In this document: one piece after another, positions 1 to 8,596 of the stretch
Layout: the number at the start of each line of letters is the position of its first letter
How positions within the stretch are numbered: position 1 is the stretch's first letter
NCBI GenBank assembly: GCA_905234485.1
Contig: CAJOHV010000006.1
Span: 1-34,611 of the forward strand
DNA: 34,611 nt
Source of the DNA: an uncultured Bacteroidales bacterium
Lineage (GTDB): Bacteria; Bacteroidota; Bacteroidia; Bacteroidales; UBA932
Direction of reading: 5' to 3'
The notes under the pieces: generated by a model
What the model was told of the DNA's origin: nothing
The model's database searches: none
The model's input: the letters and a program-made list of their open reading frames with translations, nothing else
Made by a program: the position numbers and the translations under genes

Positions 1-1
1 C

Positions 2-139
2 AACCATTGCGAAAGGTGGATAATGGACTTCAAATACACCCTTCGCCTTGCGGTCGGCATCGATGACGACAAGACCACCCTTGCGGTGGCCGTCACTGAC
101 TGGACTGAGACCAAGGAAATAATTATCGGAGACGAATGA
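2..139 (+). CDS. Fimbrillin-family protein, C-terminal fragment (5' end outside window)
   Basis: An open frame enters from the left edge and stops at the TGA at 137-139. The visible 45 residues end in a beta-strand-like pattern (LAVAVTDWTETKEIIIGDE). This closely resembles the end of the next gene (TFTASATDWATQEGGVVVE): a shared T-DW motif followed by a short terminal strand. That tail is typical of FimA/Mfa-like pilins of Bacteroidales, where the last strands take part in subunit-subunit strand exchange. The stop overlaps the next start as ATGA, which implies co-transcription and translational coupling. It is probably another structural or accessory fimbrial subunit; the N-terminus and any lipobox lie outside the window. 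The identity is inferred from the short tail and the context. Confidence 0.72.
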   Translation, partial: NHCERWIMDFKYTLRLAVGIDDDKTTLAVAVTDWTETKEIIIGDE

Positions 140-1086
140 GAAAAAGTATCATATTCATAATTGCGGCAGCAGCCCTCTGCGCAGCCTGCGTGAAGTCGGA
201 AACGGACGGATCGAACGTCATTTCCTTCTCGCCGGTCGCATCCAAGGCTACCAAGGCCATCATCAATGGGACAACCTATCCCACTGACGAATCCTTCGTC
301 GTTAGCGCATATCACAACGGCACGGCCCCGTATTTCGAAGATCTCACCGCCTCCTACCAATCATCAATCGCGCTGTGGGAGACCTCCACGAGCCAGTACT
401 GGCCGCTCGGCGGTTCGCTCACATTCAACGCTTATAGCCCGGCATCCGCCGGATTGACCATAGACGCCTCCGGCGTCATGGCCACCGACTACGAAGTTCG
501 GACGTCCGCACAGATGACGACCGACCTGCTCTACGCGACCGCAACGGTCGCAGACTGCTCCGCCCATCAGGCGTCAGTTCCCCTTAATTTCTCGCACGCC
601 CTCGCGCAAATAGTATTCAAGGTGAAGGCTGCGGACTACTACAACACCTCGGGGAGTACAATCTCCCTGGCAATGACATCCCTCACGCTCAGCGGAATCT
701 ATTCCATAGCCGATTTCGCAGCAGGCGCATGGGAAAACCACGAAAGCGCGCAGACATTCGCGCTTTCCAGCACAACGACTTCTCTCACTTACGACGCTAA
801 CAACGATCCGGAGATTGTCGATTTGTGCGCATATTTGTTCCTTCCCCAAGGGATTTCCGCCGATGCCCGCATCAATGTGGGATATTCGATTACGCAGAAC
901 ATCTCGGGAACGACATACAGCCTTGACAATCCACCGGTTGCTGTCGCGCTTCGCAACACCGTTACGGAGTGGGAGCCCGGAAAGAAATATATTTACACAA
1001 TCAGTATAGGACTTGACAACCTCATCACCTTCACCGCCTCCGCCACAGACTGGGCGACTCAGGAAGGTGGCGTCGTGGTCGAATAA
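136..1086 (+). CDS. Fimbrillin-family lipoprotein (FimA/Mfa1-like pilin), 316 aa
   Basis: Predicted surface pilin of the type V (FimA/Mfa) class. A signal peptide with lipobox LCAAC places the lipidated Cys at residue 18, so the precursor would be lipidated before export to the cell surface. After the first strand (VISFSPVA) comes SKATKA, the basic-residue motif where proteolytic maturation of this class can occur. The body is beta-rich, with fimbrillin-type phrases such as ALAQIVFKVKA near residue 155 and LYATATVADC near 135. It ends with the DW motif and a short terminal strand. The length (316 aa) fits a shaft or simple accessory subunit. It overlaps the preceding gene by ATGA, and the next start lies 7 bp downstream. 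No Shine-Dalgarno is visible. Shaft role is inferred; the fimbrillin family is well supported. Confidence 0.85.
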   Translation: MRKSIIFIIAAAALCAACVKSETDGSNVISFSPVASKATKAIINGTTYPTDESFVVSAYHNGTAPYFEDLTASYQSSIALWETSTSQYWPLGGSLTFNAYSPASAGLTIDASGVMATDYEVRTSAQMTTDLLYATATVADCSAHQASVPLNFSHALAQIVFKVKAADYYNTSGSTISLAMTSLTLSGIYSIADFAAGAWENHESAQTFALSSTTTSLTYDANNDPEIVDLCAYLFLPQGISADARINVGYSITQNISGTTYSLDNPPVAVALRNTVTEWEPGKKYIYTISIGLDNLITFTASATDWATQEGGVVVE

Positions 1087-1093
1087 CAATAGT

Positions 1094-2590
1094 ATGAGAA
1101 GAAGAATAGTATACTTGCTCTGCGCGGCTCTTGCTTTCTCGTCCTGTTGCAAGGACAAGAAGGTGGGGAACGACGGGTTCAAGGACGACGAAATCGGCTT
1201 CTCGCCCATGGAGGTTGGTGCCACCAAGGCGATGATGAACGATTCGAACCTTAAGACCGTCGGTAACAAGATCCGCGTGTTCGATGTCCTCGAAGGTTTC
1301 TCCGGAAACGTTTCGTGGATGGACGAGAACAATCCGTACTACATCAACGACGAGATTGTCTACAACGGCAATACCGTCTGGGATTATGTGTCCGGCAGGA
1401 AGTATCCCTGGACCACGGACGGTTCACACCTCTTCTTCGGCTGGCTGAGTTACGACACTGCGCTCAGCCTTACTCCGGAGGCCTTCTTCGGCAACGGTTT
1501 TGCCTACGACGCCTCCAACCAGGTCATCTCCATCCCCACCAAGGAGATGAATGCCAGCACGACTCAGTTTGACTTTATGTACTCCAACGCGGAGTATGTG
1601 GATGCTGCAAACCACGTGGCCGGACAGCCAGTGAATCTCGGACTTAAGCATCTGTTTACCGCTCTGAACTTAACTGTTAAGAACACGTCCGGAAACACAG
1701 TTTACCTTAAGAGGGTGACCCTTTCAGGCATGAAAAACAGCAGAAGCGTGGATATTGCATTTACTCAGCATATTCCTTCGATCACCTGCGATAATATGTC
1801 TTCTACGGACGTGGTACTCTTCGAATCTCAAAATGAGAATGGAGATTTGTTTGAGCATTCAACTTTGGAGAAGGCTCTTACAGACTTTGTTTTGATGTGG
1901 CCTCACACTTATAATGAACTGGTTGGGGGAAAATTGGTCGTAGAATACAAGTTCTATATAAATGAACAGTTCTCCGACCCTCTTACCGCTAACATAATCC
2001 TGAGCAATCAGAACATATTCCTTGTGGATTCCAACACTAAGTTGGGCATGGATGCAGGCAAGAAATACACCTTCCAGCTGCAATTCAAGAAGAGTAGTCT
2101 TGATTTCTATGTCTATGTCTCGCCTTGGGATTATGATGAGTTCGATTGGGAATATAGCAAACACTCCATCGCAGCGAGAAGTGGAGCAGGCTCCAAGGAC
2201 GGCGTCCTTGTGTTCTACCGTGGTACGGGAGAAAATGCAGTGCCGCCTACTGCCGATGAGTGGTCGGCAAAGACTATGCGTTTTGCTACTCGCAATGAAG
2301 TGATGACCGGGCGCTTCTATGTTGAATCACCGACTGAGGGACGCTGGCAGATAACTGCAACCCCTCAGACTGCGGCGCAATACTTTATCATATCTCCTAC
2401 ATCAGGGGACATCGATGCCTACACCTATGACGGAAAATGCGAGTTTACGGTGAGTGTAAACCCCAACCTCAATCCGTCTACCAAACAGGCCCTCTATTTC
2501 AGCGTCAGCATATTCTTCAACGGGGAATGGCATGACGCGAACTCCGAATTCAATCGTAAGAACATCAAACTTGAACTCGATGCGAACTAA
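1094..2590 (+). CDS. Fimbrillin-like lipoprotein with extra C-terminal domain, 498 aa
   Basis: The start at 1094 was chosen because it gives a signal peptide with lipobox FSSC (Cys18); the frame stays open upstream to 1013, but that part is a shadow of the preceding gene. After the lipobox the pattern matches the neighbours: an IGFSP strand, then GATKA at about residues 38-42. Residues of about 40-350 look like a fimbrillin beta-sandwich (HLFTALNLTVKN near 190-200; VSPWDYDEFDWEY near 340-352, matching the DW end motif). Unlike the 316-aa pilin it continues for about 140 residues with another beta-rich segment (phrases GRFYVESPTEGRWQIT and CEFTVSVNPNLNPSTKQ) that suggests an additional Ig-like domain. 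The 3' end overlaps the next gene by 11 bp. It is likely an anchor or accessory/tip-proximal subunit; the role is inferred from size and operon position. Confidence 0.8.
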   Translation: MRRRIVYLLCAALAFSSCCKDKKVGNDGFKDDEIGFSPMEVGATKAMMNDSNLKTVGNKIRVFDVLEGFSGNVSWMDENNPYYINDEIVYNGNTVWDYVSGRKYPWTTDGSHLFFGWLSYDTALSLTPEAFFGNGFAYDASNQVISIPTKEMNASTTQFDFMYSNAEYVDAANHVAGQPVNLGLKHLFTALNLTVKNTSGNTVYLKRVTLSGMKNSRSVDIAFTQHIPSITCDNMSSTDVVLFESQNENGDLFEHSTLEKALTDFVLMWPHTYNELVGGKLVVEYKFYINEQFSDPLTANIILSNQNIFLVDSNTKLGMDAGKKYTFQLQFKKSSLDFYVYVSPWDYDEFDWEYSKHSIAARSGAGSKDGVLVFYRGTGENAVPPTADEWSAKTMRFATRNEVMTGRFYVESPTEGRWQITATPQTAAQYFIISPTSGDIDAYTYDGKCEFTVSVNPNLNPSTKQALYFSVSIFFNGEWHDANSEFNRKNIKLELDAN

Positions 2591-5177
2591 CGTTTATCTA
2601 TTATATGGCGCACTATTGCTTGCGGCGCTCAGTTCTTGCGTGAAGGAGCAGCCTTTCTCTGCACAGAAAGAGGAAGGGATAGTGCTCAAGCTGGTAGTTG
2701 AGGGTAATGAAACCAAGGCGACCAAGGATGGTGTAGACGCTCTTAATGAGAATGTCCTCGCCAACACCGTCGATATATTCCTCTACGATGAGACGACTCT
2801 CGAGGTTAAGAAGGAGGCAATAGGAGCGGTTCGCTCTGGCAATCTTGTTCAGCTCCCGACCAATCCTAACGATGTGGAAGCCATTTTCGGAACACTTGGT
2901 ACTGGTGCGACTTGCGGTCTTTTTGTAGTTGCGAATTTTGATGGCACTTATCTTGGCACTGCCGGCAGCAGGACTATTACTCAGGTCAAGAACTCATTCC
3001 TGGCGGCCCCGAACTGGGAAACACTCCCGCGGACGAGTTTCGTGATGACGGCAGAGCAGCAGGTGACGCTACGTAATGCACAGGGCTCTACACCTATCTA
3101 TGAGACCGTCTATTTGGAGAGAGTGGCAGCAAAGGTAACATTTGATGTTACCGTGGCGACTACGGCTGAAGGTGAAGAAGGCGGAAACTCAAATCCCACC
3201 TGGACGGCCCAGACAGACGGTATGTCTGTCTACCTGGTTTACGCTATGCGCAAGGCTACTTTGGCAGCCGAGCCAGTGATGATGCCGGCATCGGCAAGTG
3301 TCGCCTATCAGGAAGGAGGCGGAACCATAGTTTATAACCAGTATGTGGACAAAGTCCTCTACGATACGGGTACTACCAAATCGCGCCCGCGCGGAAACAC
3401 GACAGTGAATGCTCCCGTATATTCGACTACGTATCAAGGAGAGGAGCGGCCGTTCTATACCTATCCTATGGAATGGGAGACCGGTTCGGCTATGGAACCA
3501 TACATGAAACTCATCATTCCATGGCAGTACAATGGTACCACCCGTAAGTATTACTACAAGATTCCTTTCCATGGAAATGAGCTGGAGCGCAACCACTGGT
3601 ATCACATCTCCATTGACGTGCAGATTCTAGGTACCGAACAAGCCGATCCGCCGGAGGTGGACATTCACTATGCTATTGCTGATTGGAGAGGATCGATAGA
3701 TGCCACGGCGGCTGGAGACTATACCAGTCAGACGTCAATGCCGGCGACAGTCATCACGGCTCGTTATCTGAACATTCCGACCACCGAGTACGTTCTCTAC
3801 AACGAAGATAATCTCATAATACCAATGCAGAGCAGTCACGACATAGAAATTGTCGGTTTTACCGTCAGTTCCAACGCGTATCAGGCGTCTCACCAGGTTG
3901 ATGCGAATTATGTGGGTACGAATCCTCGTATCTACAATCCATACACAACTACGGAGAACTCTTCGATTGTCGCGGTTAGACCGAACTTCAGTGCTGTGAC
4001 TACCTCTACCGTGTCCCACTCGTTCACTCCTTCGACATCCCCGGATTCTGACGGGTGGTTGATCAAGATTAATGGGCGTGATTCCATCACATTCAAGCAT
4101 CCGCTTAACCGTGATCTTTCCTCAAGTACTTACGATGTGGCTCCTTATACTATCCGATTCCGCGTTCGTCACGAAAATGATGAGACAGGTTATTTCTCCG
4201 ATATAACCATCGAACAGAGGCCATCTATCATCATTCGCCCGCAGAACAACAGCGGAGGTAATGCAAACTATGGATATGCCTTCGTGAACGGCGCACAGAA
4301 CAATGGCAGCAGCACGGGAAGCAACTGGACCAGGTCGGGCTCCTATAGATATACATATACTTCCACTGACGGTTCCTGGACAGGATATCCGCATTATAGT
4401 AATAATGTAAGTGCGTGGGACTACTGGACATATTATTTGGGAAGTGCGCCAAGTACTGTTTCCGAATCGAACAGTAATGCCAATACAAACATGTATGTTA
4501 TTGAGACTACGGTCCTTCCTACTTCTGGTGAAATTGCAGACTATGTGTTGGGTGATCCCCGAGTTCGTGCAATTGATAATCTGCCAGGAGGTAACACTGA
4601 GTGGAGTGCTTCGAAGCCGTCCGTGGAGGGTGGCAATAGAAGGTTGACATATTACTATCCCGCCGGTGGAGCGGAGTATGACGATTTTATAGCCCCGAAG
4701 CTTCGTATTGCTTCCTCATATGGTGCCACATATTTAGTTACATTTGACAATGCTAAGCGCCGTTGTGCCGCATATCAAGAGGATGGTTATCCTGCTGGTC
4801 GCTGGCGCTTGCCCACGGTTGCTGAGATTAAGTACATTGCTCTGCTGAATACGGACGGGAAGATTTTCCGTCTCTTGGGTTCGCAAAGCCGTTATTCAGG
4901 ATCGGGCTATAACCAAACGGATGATCCCACATCCGATTATTGGTGTAATAGCGGTTATATGACGGTCTACAATGGCACAAATGACCAGTGGTCTACTAAT
5001 AACAACAGAGTGCCGAGTCCCGTTTCAGGTTCGTCATTCTCTTCAACAGATACAAAGTACATCCGTTGTGTCTACGACGAATGGTATTGGGAAGATACGA
5101 CGTATGCGACATTATCCAATAAGGGAACATTCACCTGGGGGGATCAAGATAGGAGTGATGTTAGGATAGCAGAATAA
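2580..5177 (+). CDS. Large fimbrial tip/adhesin-like lipoprotein with C-terminal lectin/FGE-like module, 865 aa
   Basis: The start at 2580 gives a signal peptide with lipobox LSSC (Cys20), and it overlaps the previous stop by 11 bp; the frame open from 2532 has no signal peptide. A fimbrillin-like N-terminal part follows (IVLKLVVEGNETKATK near residues 36-51, again with the TKA motif; VAKVTFDVTVAT near 185). The middle is Tyr/Ser/Asn/Thr-rich (residues about 540-660). Residues of about 715-836 carry the signature CAAYQEDGYPAGRWRLPT followed by AEIKYI and end at YIRCVYDEWYW. This WRLP-plus-terminal-RCV pattern is seen in DUF1566 / Fibrobacter-major-paralogous / FGE-type (C-type-lectin-like) domains at the ends of Bacteroidales fimbrial tip proteins. 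The cell role is likely terminal adhesin; ligand unknown. Domain naming is from motif memory, not a search. Confidence 0.75.
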   Translation: MRTNVYLLYGALLLAALSSCVKEQPFSAQKEEGIVLKLVVEGNETKATKDGVDALNENVLANTVDIFLYDETTLEVKKEAIGAVRSGNLVQLPTNPNDVEAIFGTLGTGATCGLFVVANFDGTYLGTAGSRTITQVKNSFLAAPNWETLPRTSFVMTAEQQVTLRNAQGSTPIYETVYLERVAAKVTFDVTVATTAEGEEGGNSNPTWTAQTDGMSVYLVYAMRKATLAAEPVMMPASASVAYQEGGGTIVYNQYVDKVLYDTGTTKSRPRGNTTVNAPVYSTTYQGEERPFYTYPMEWETGSAMEPYMKLIIPWQYNGTTRKYYYKIPFHGNELERNHWYHISIDVQILGTEQADPPEVDIHYAIADWRGSIDATAAGDYTSQTSMPATVITARYLNIPTTEYVLYNEDNLIIPMQSSHDIEIVGFTVSSNAYQASHQVDANYVGTNPRIYNPYTTTENSSIVAVRPNFSAVTTSTVSHSFTPSTSPDSDGWLIKINGRDSITFKHPLNRDLSSSTYDVAPYTIRFRVRHENDETGYFSDITIEQRPSIIIRPQNNSGGNANYGYAFVNGAQNNGSSTGSNWTRSGSYRYTYTSTDGSWTGYPHYSNNVSAWDYWTYYLGSAPSTVSESNSNANTNMYVIETTVLPTSGEIADYVLGDPRVRAIDNLPGGNTEWSASKPSVEGGNRRLTYYYPAGGAEYDDFIAPKLRIASSYGATYLVTFDNAKRRCAAYQEDGYPAGRWRLPTVAEIKYIALLNTDGKIFRLLGSQSRYSGSGYNQTDDPTSDYWCNSGYMTVYNGTNDQWSTNNNRVPSPVSGSSFSSTDTKYIRCVYDEWYWEDTTYATLSNKGTFTWGDQDRSDVRIAE

Positions 5178-5182
5178 GAATT

Positions 5183-8100
5183 ATGAAAAGAATTGGCTAC
5201 ATATTATTTGCCGCCCTTCTTGCAAGTTGTACCTTGCTGGAGGAGCCTGGGATGCTGCCATCCTATGCTCCGGAAGGAGAGCGTGTGCAGATAGACTTCA
5301 AGGTGGCGGTGCCAGACGGAGGTGCCGAGACCAAGGCAATGGGATTGAACCCCACAATAGATCCGGACGGCTTCTATGTGGCCGTGTTCGGAGGAAGCGG
5401 TTACTTCAACGAATGGGTGAAGGCGACTGTCATCTCATCTGCAGCTGCGAACTATGACGGCACTGCCAATACTATTTATTCCTTGTCGGCCACCCTTTCC
5501 GTCAGTGATAGCCGTCTTCGCGTGCATTTCATTGCAAACTGCCCACCTACAGTTCGTAACAATCCTCCTATCTCCGGTAGCCAGGACACGGAGGAAAATG
5601 TGATGAGTAAGATACGTTCCAAGTTATCTGATACATATAATGATGGATACTGGCAGAAAATAATACTACCAAATGGAGTCAAGGCGCATAAAAACAACAA
5701 CAATGTCTATGTCGCCACTCCAGCCACACTTGCGCAGTTCCCTGATCCCATAGTGCTTGTACGCAATTTCGCGCGAGTTTACTTGAGAAATATCACCCCG
5801 ATGGTTGGTAATCAGGGGGTGAACGAACATCAACTCGTTACAATCAAGTCCTTCGCTATTGCATATGCTCCTTCAGAGGGCGTAATTGCTCCAATTTTAT
5901 CTGCACCCTACACTGCCAATTCAAAGGGCGCACCTATTTATGTCGCTGACGATGATGAAGAAACTCCAGTTTATTTTGAGAATTTCTTCATGAATTATCA
6001 TCGTTATCCGATAACCTCTAATTCGGCTTCTGACACACTTCTTACTGCTTCGCCTTTCTTCTATCAGGGCTTTTCTCCTTCTGATCAAGCATATGCTTAT
6101 TATCCATCAAATGATGATGTGAATGTGCCTGATGATACAGACATGATCCCTTGGGACGCGGAGCATCCGGAGAACAACATTCTCTTCGTTTATGAGAGAA
6201 CCATGCCGACTGCCACACGCCGTGCGACTAGAATCATTATTAAAGCTGAGCGAAGAGACCAGAATAGTTTGGCTCCGGGTGATGAGTTCAGTGAGGGAGA
6301 TAAATACTATGCCCTGGATATTGTGAATCCATCTGGAGTCGCGGTGCCTCTTCTGCGTAATCAGACTTATACTGTCCTTTTGAGAAATATCGAGGCGGGA
6401 TCCGGAGAAACTGATGTTTCAAAGGCCTCGAAGGCCTCATCGGCCACGGTGACTGGTGACCCTAATTTCCAGAACCTGATTAACATCTCCGACGGTAAAT
6501 CCAGTATCGGAACTTCCTTCACGGAAAAGTTCTATGTTCAGCCTCAAGAGGACTTTGTGATGTTCCGTTATATTCCCACTAACATAGATGAAACAGTCGA
6601 AGATGTGTTATATAAGGCAAATAAGGAGTACTTGGATCTTGTGACTGTTAATGTGGGTTCGGTTGACACTGAGACCGGTGTTTTCACCGAAGAGTCTCCT
6701 TCGCAAACATCAGCTCCTGCATTTAAGGTGGAAAACGAGGCGTTCAAGGTGTGGATTAGTAAAGACAACGGTGGCCATGTTATCCCTTACGTACGTTCGA
6801 ACAATACGTGGGTGGAAGCGACCACTGCACAGTTGGAGGATCTAACCATAGATAAGTGGGGAATGGTGATTTTCCAGCTTAATGAGTCCTACAAGGATTC
6901 AGAGAATTACTTCACTGAGGAGCGAAGCCAGGCTATTCATATCACAGGTTCATTTAAAGAAAGGGAGATGAGCCGTAATGTGATTATCAAGACTTCTCCA
7001 CGCCAGACGATGACTGTCACTTGTCAGCAGAAATATCTGATGGAGTTGGCTGGTCAAACAGAAGTGGTGAGAATCAGAATCCCCAGCGGTCTTTCCCGCT
7101 CGGTGTTCCCTTTGGAGTTCTTGATCGAACCGGACGGCTATAGTCTTACTCCTGATGGTGATGCACTGCCTGTTGCGAGTGGCCCGTCTATCGCACCTGG
7201 CAATAACGGCCCGTCTTTCTATTTTGTGAAAACACTCAGTCAGGCTGATTATGACGCTTTGCCCGTTGTGCAGGACGGCACCACTTATTGGAAGGAGTTT
7301 GATTGCCGTTTTAAGACGACTCTTGCTCAGAATGCCTGTACGGTCTATGTCTATAACCGCTACTTTAACGACGCTAATGCAAGTGATGATTTTTCGAACT
7401 TCTCTCAGAGATTGTTCACCGACAAGTTGTCCAATAATACGACTTTGAACCTTGCCGCTCAAATATATCGCCACAGTAATTTCAACTTCTCGTTTGAGAT
7501 GGACTATGCCCACAATGGAGCTACGGAGGTGTGGTGGGATCCGGAAAATAGGCTTAATCAGAGTGATAATGCTGAACAAGCGACCCAAAAAGGATTGTCT
7601 ACATCCAATCGTGTCTATCCGCCGATTTTGACCGTGGAACTTATAGGTTTTACACATCAAGTGAATCCTGACCTTACACCCGTGACTCCAGGTCTTGTTA
7701 AAAGTTCGGGAAACAAATATTTGTACTATGTGGGAACTCTTGAACCGGAGGATAAGGGCACTGTGACTTTGGCACTTTCCGTTACAGGTGCGGTAGGTAA
7801 CAAAGGAAAGATTACTATCTCAACGGAGAACCTCGAAGATAACCCGAATCTATACGCGTCTAACTCGATCACCTCAGATATCATAGGCGCGTCGTTCTCT
7901 AACCTGCGCTTCGACAATGCAGACAATACCACAATTGCTCTTGGACTTAATCAAACAGTTACTTTCAGGTTTTCTTACACAAGCGGTATGGTAGTGCCGA
8001 TCACTGTCCGACTTGACGGTTTGACTCTTAATGGCAACGGACAGGATAATCTTCTTATGACTGCAAACGATGATGGCACCTACACCTTCACCCCGACCAA

Positions 8101-8572
8101 TACAAACACGACGACTTACTATCTGGCCCTTAAGACCACTACCCGTTTCACGGCGTGTTCGGTAACTCTTAGGCACGAAGATTATAACGATGTCACTAAG
8201 ACGGCGAACCGCAGCGCATCGTTCCAGATTCCTGCGCAAGCTCTGTACTTCAGGAACAGTGCGGGGACAGGGAATCCTTCCGACTTCCTGCAGAACAGCA
8301 CATACGTCTATATGAATAATACCAGCACCTATTCTACCTCCTCATATCTTGCAAGGTCGAGGTCTGGAAATAACAATTACTACAATAGTAGTGCTATTAC
8401 AGTCACCTTGAGTAACTTCAGCATAGCTAATGATGATGCCACGGTATACTTTGCATATAAGAGGGGCAATAATTATAGTACATATTACGCGACGTCAACG
8501 TTGTCCGAATTGCTGGACGCGACAACATCCAACCGGGTGACACTCCGTTTCTCCACTACACGACCCAATTAG
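5183..8572 (+). CDS. Very large DUF4906-like fimbrial lipoprotein, 1129 aa
   Basis: Signal peptide with lipobox LASC (Cys16), then a strand VQIDFKVAVPDGGAETKA (residues about 35-52) repeating the strand-plus-TKA layout of the other subunits. Residues of about 50-410 contain phrases typical of the DUF4906 / Mfa-tip group: an HFIANCPP segment near 112, NILFVYERTMPTATRRATRI near 332-351 and LLRNQTYTVLLRNIEAG near 390-407. The remaining 700 residues are Thr/Ser/Asn-rich beta-type segments consistent with a string of Ig-like domains ending in VTLRFSTTRPN. It starts 5 bp after the previous stop, so it belongs to the same operon. By size and place at the 3' end of the operon it is probably a long tip or stalk-cap adhesin. 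Codon third positions look more AT-rich than in the 316-aa pilin. DUF4906 assignment is from recall of the family. Confidence 0.75.
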   Translation: MKRIGYILFAALLASCTLLEEPGMLPSYAPEGERVQIDFKVAVPDGGAETKAMGLNPTIDPDGFYVAVFGGSGYFNEWVKATVISSAAANYDGTANTIYSLSATLSVSDSRLRVHFIANCPPTVRNNPPISGSQDTEENVMSKIRSKLSDTYNDGYWQKIILPNGVKAHKNNNNVYVATPATLAQFPDPIVLVRNFARVYLRNITPMVGNQGVNEHQLVTIKSFAIAYAPSEGVIAPILSAPYTANSKGAPIYVADDDEETPVYFENFFMNYHRYPITSNSASDTLLTASPFFYQGFSPSDQAYAYYPSNDDVNVPDDTDMIPWDAEHPENNILFVYERTMPTATRRATRIIIKAERRDQNSLAPGDEFSEGDKYYALDIVNPSGVAVPLLRNQTYTVLLRNIEAGSGETDVSKASKASSATVTGDPNFQNLINISDGKSSIGTSFTEKFYVQPQEDFVMFRYIPTNIDETVEDVLYKANKEYLDLVTVNVGSVDTETGVFTEESPSQTSAPAFKVENEAFKVWISKDNGGHVIPYVRSNNTWVEATTAQLEDLTIDKWGMVIFQLNESYKDSENYFTEERSQAIHITGSFKEREMSRNVIIKTSPRQTMTVTCQQKYLMELAGQTEVVRIRIPSGLSRSVFPLEFLIEPDGYSLTPDGDALPVASGPSIAPGNNGPSFYFVKTLSQADYDALPVVQDGTTYWKEFDCRFKTTLAQNACTVYVYNRYFNDANASDDFSNFSQRLFTDKLSNNTTLNLAAQIYRHSNFNFSFEMDYAHNGATEVWWDPENRLNQSDNAEQATQKGLSTSNRVYPPILTVELIGFTHQVNPDLTPVTPGLVKSSGNKYLYYVGTLEPEDKGTVTLALSVTGAVGNKGKITISTENLEDNPNLYASNSITSDIIGASFSNLRFDNADNTTIALGLNQTVTFRFSYTSGMVVPITVRLDGLTLNGNGQDNLLMTANDDGTYTFTPTNTNTTTYYLALKTTTRFTACSVTLRHEDYNDVTKTANRSASFQIPAQALYFRNSAGTGNPSDFLQNSTYVYMNNTSTYSTSSYLARSRSGNNNYYNSSAITVTLSNFSIANDDATVYFAYKRGNNYSTYYATSTLSELLDATTSNRVTLRFSTTRPN

Positions 8573-8596
8573 GCTGGTTGCCTTCAATAACAATAG

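Noticed and set aside
1013..1093. N-terminal extension of the 498-aa fimbrillin
   Set aside because: It is a shadow of the preceding gene; the ATG at 1094 gives a proper lipoprotein signal.
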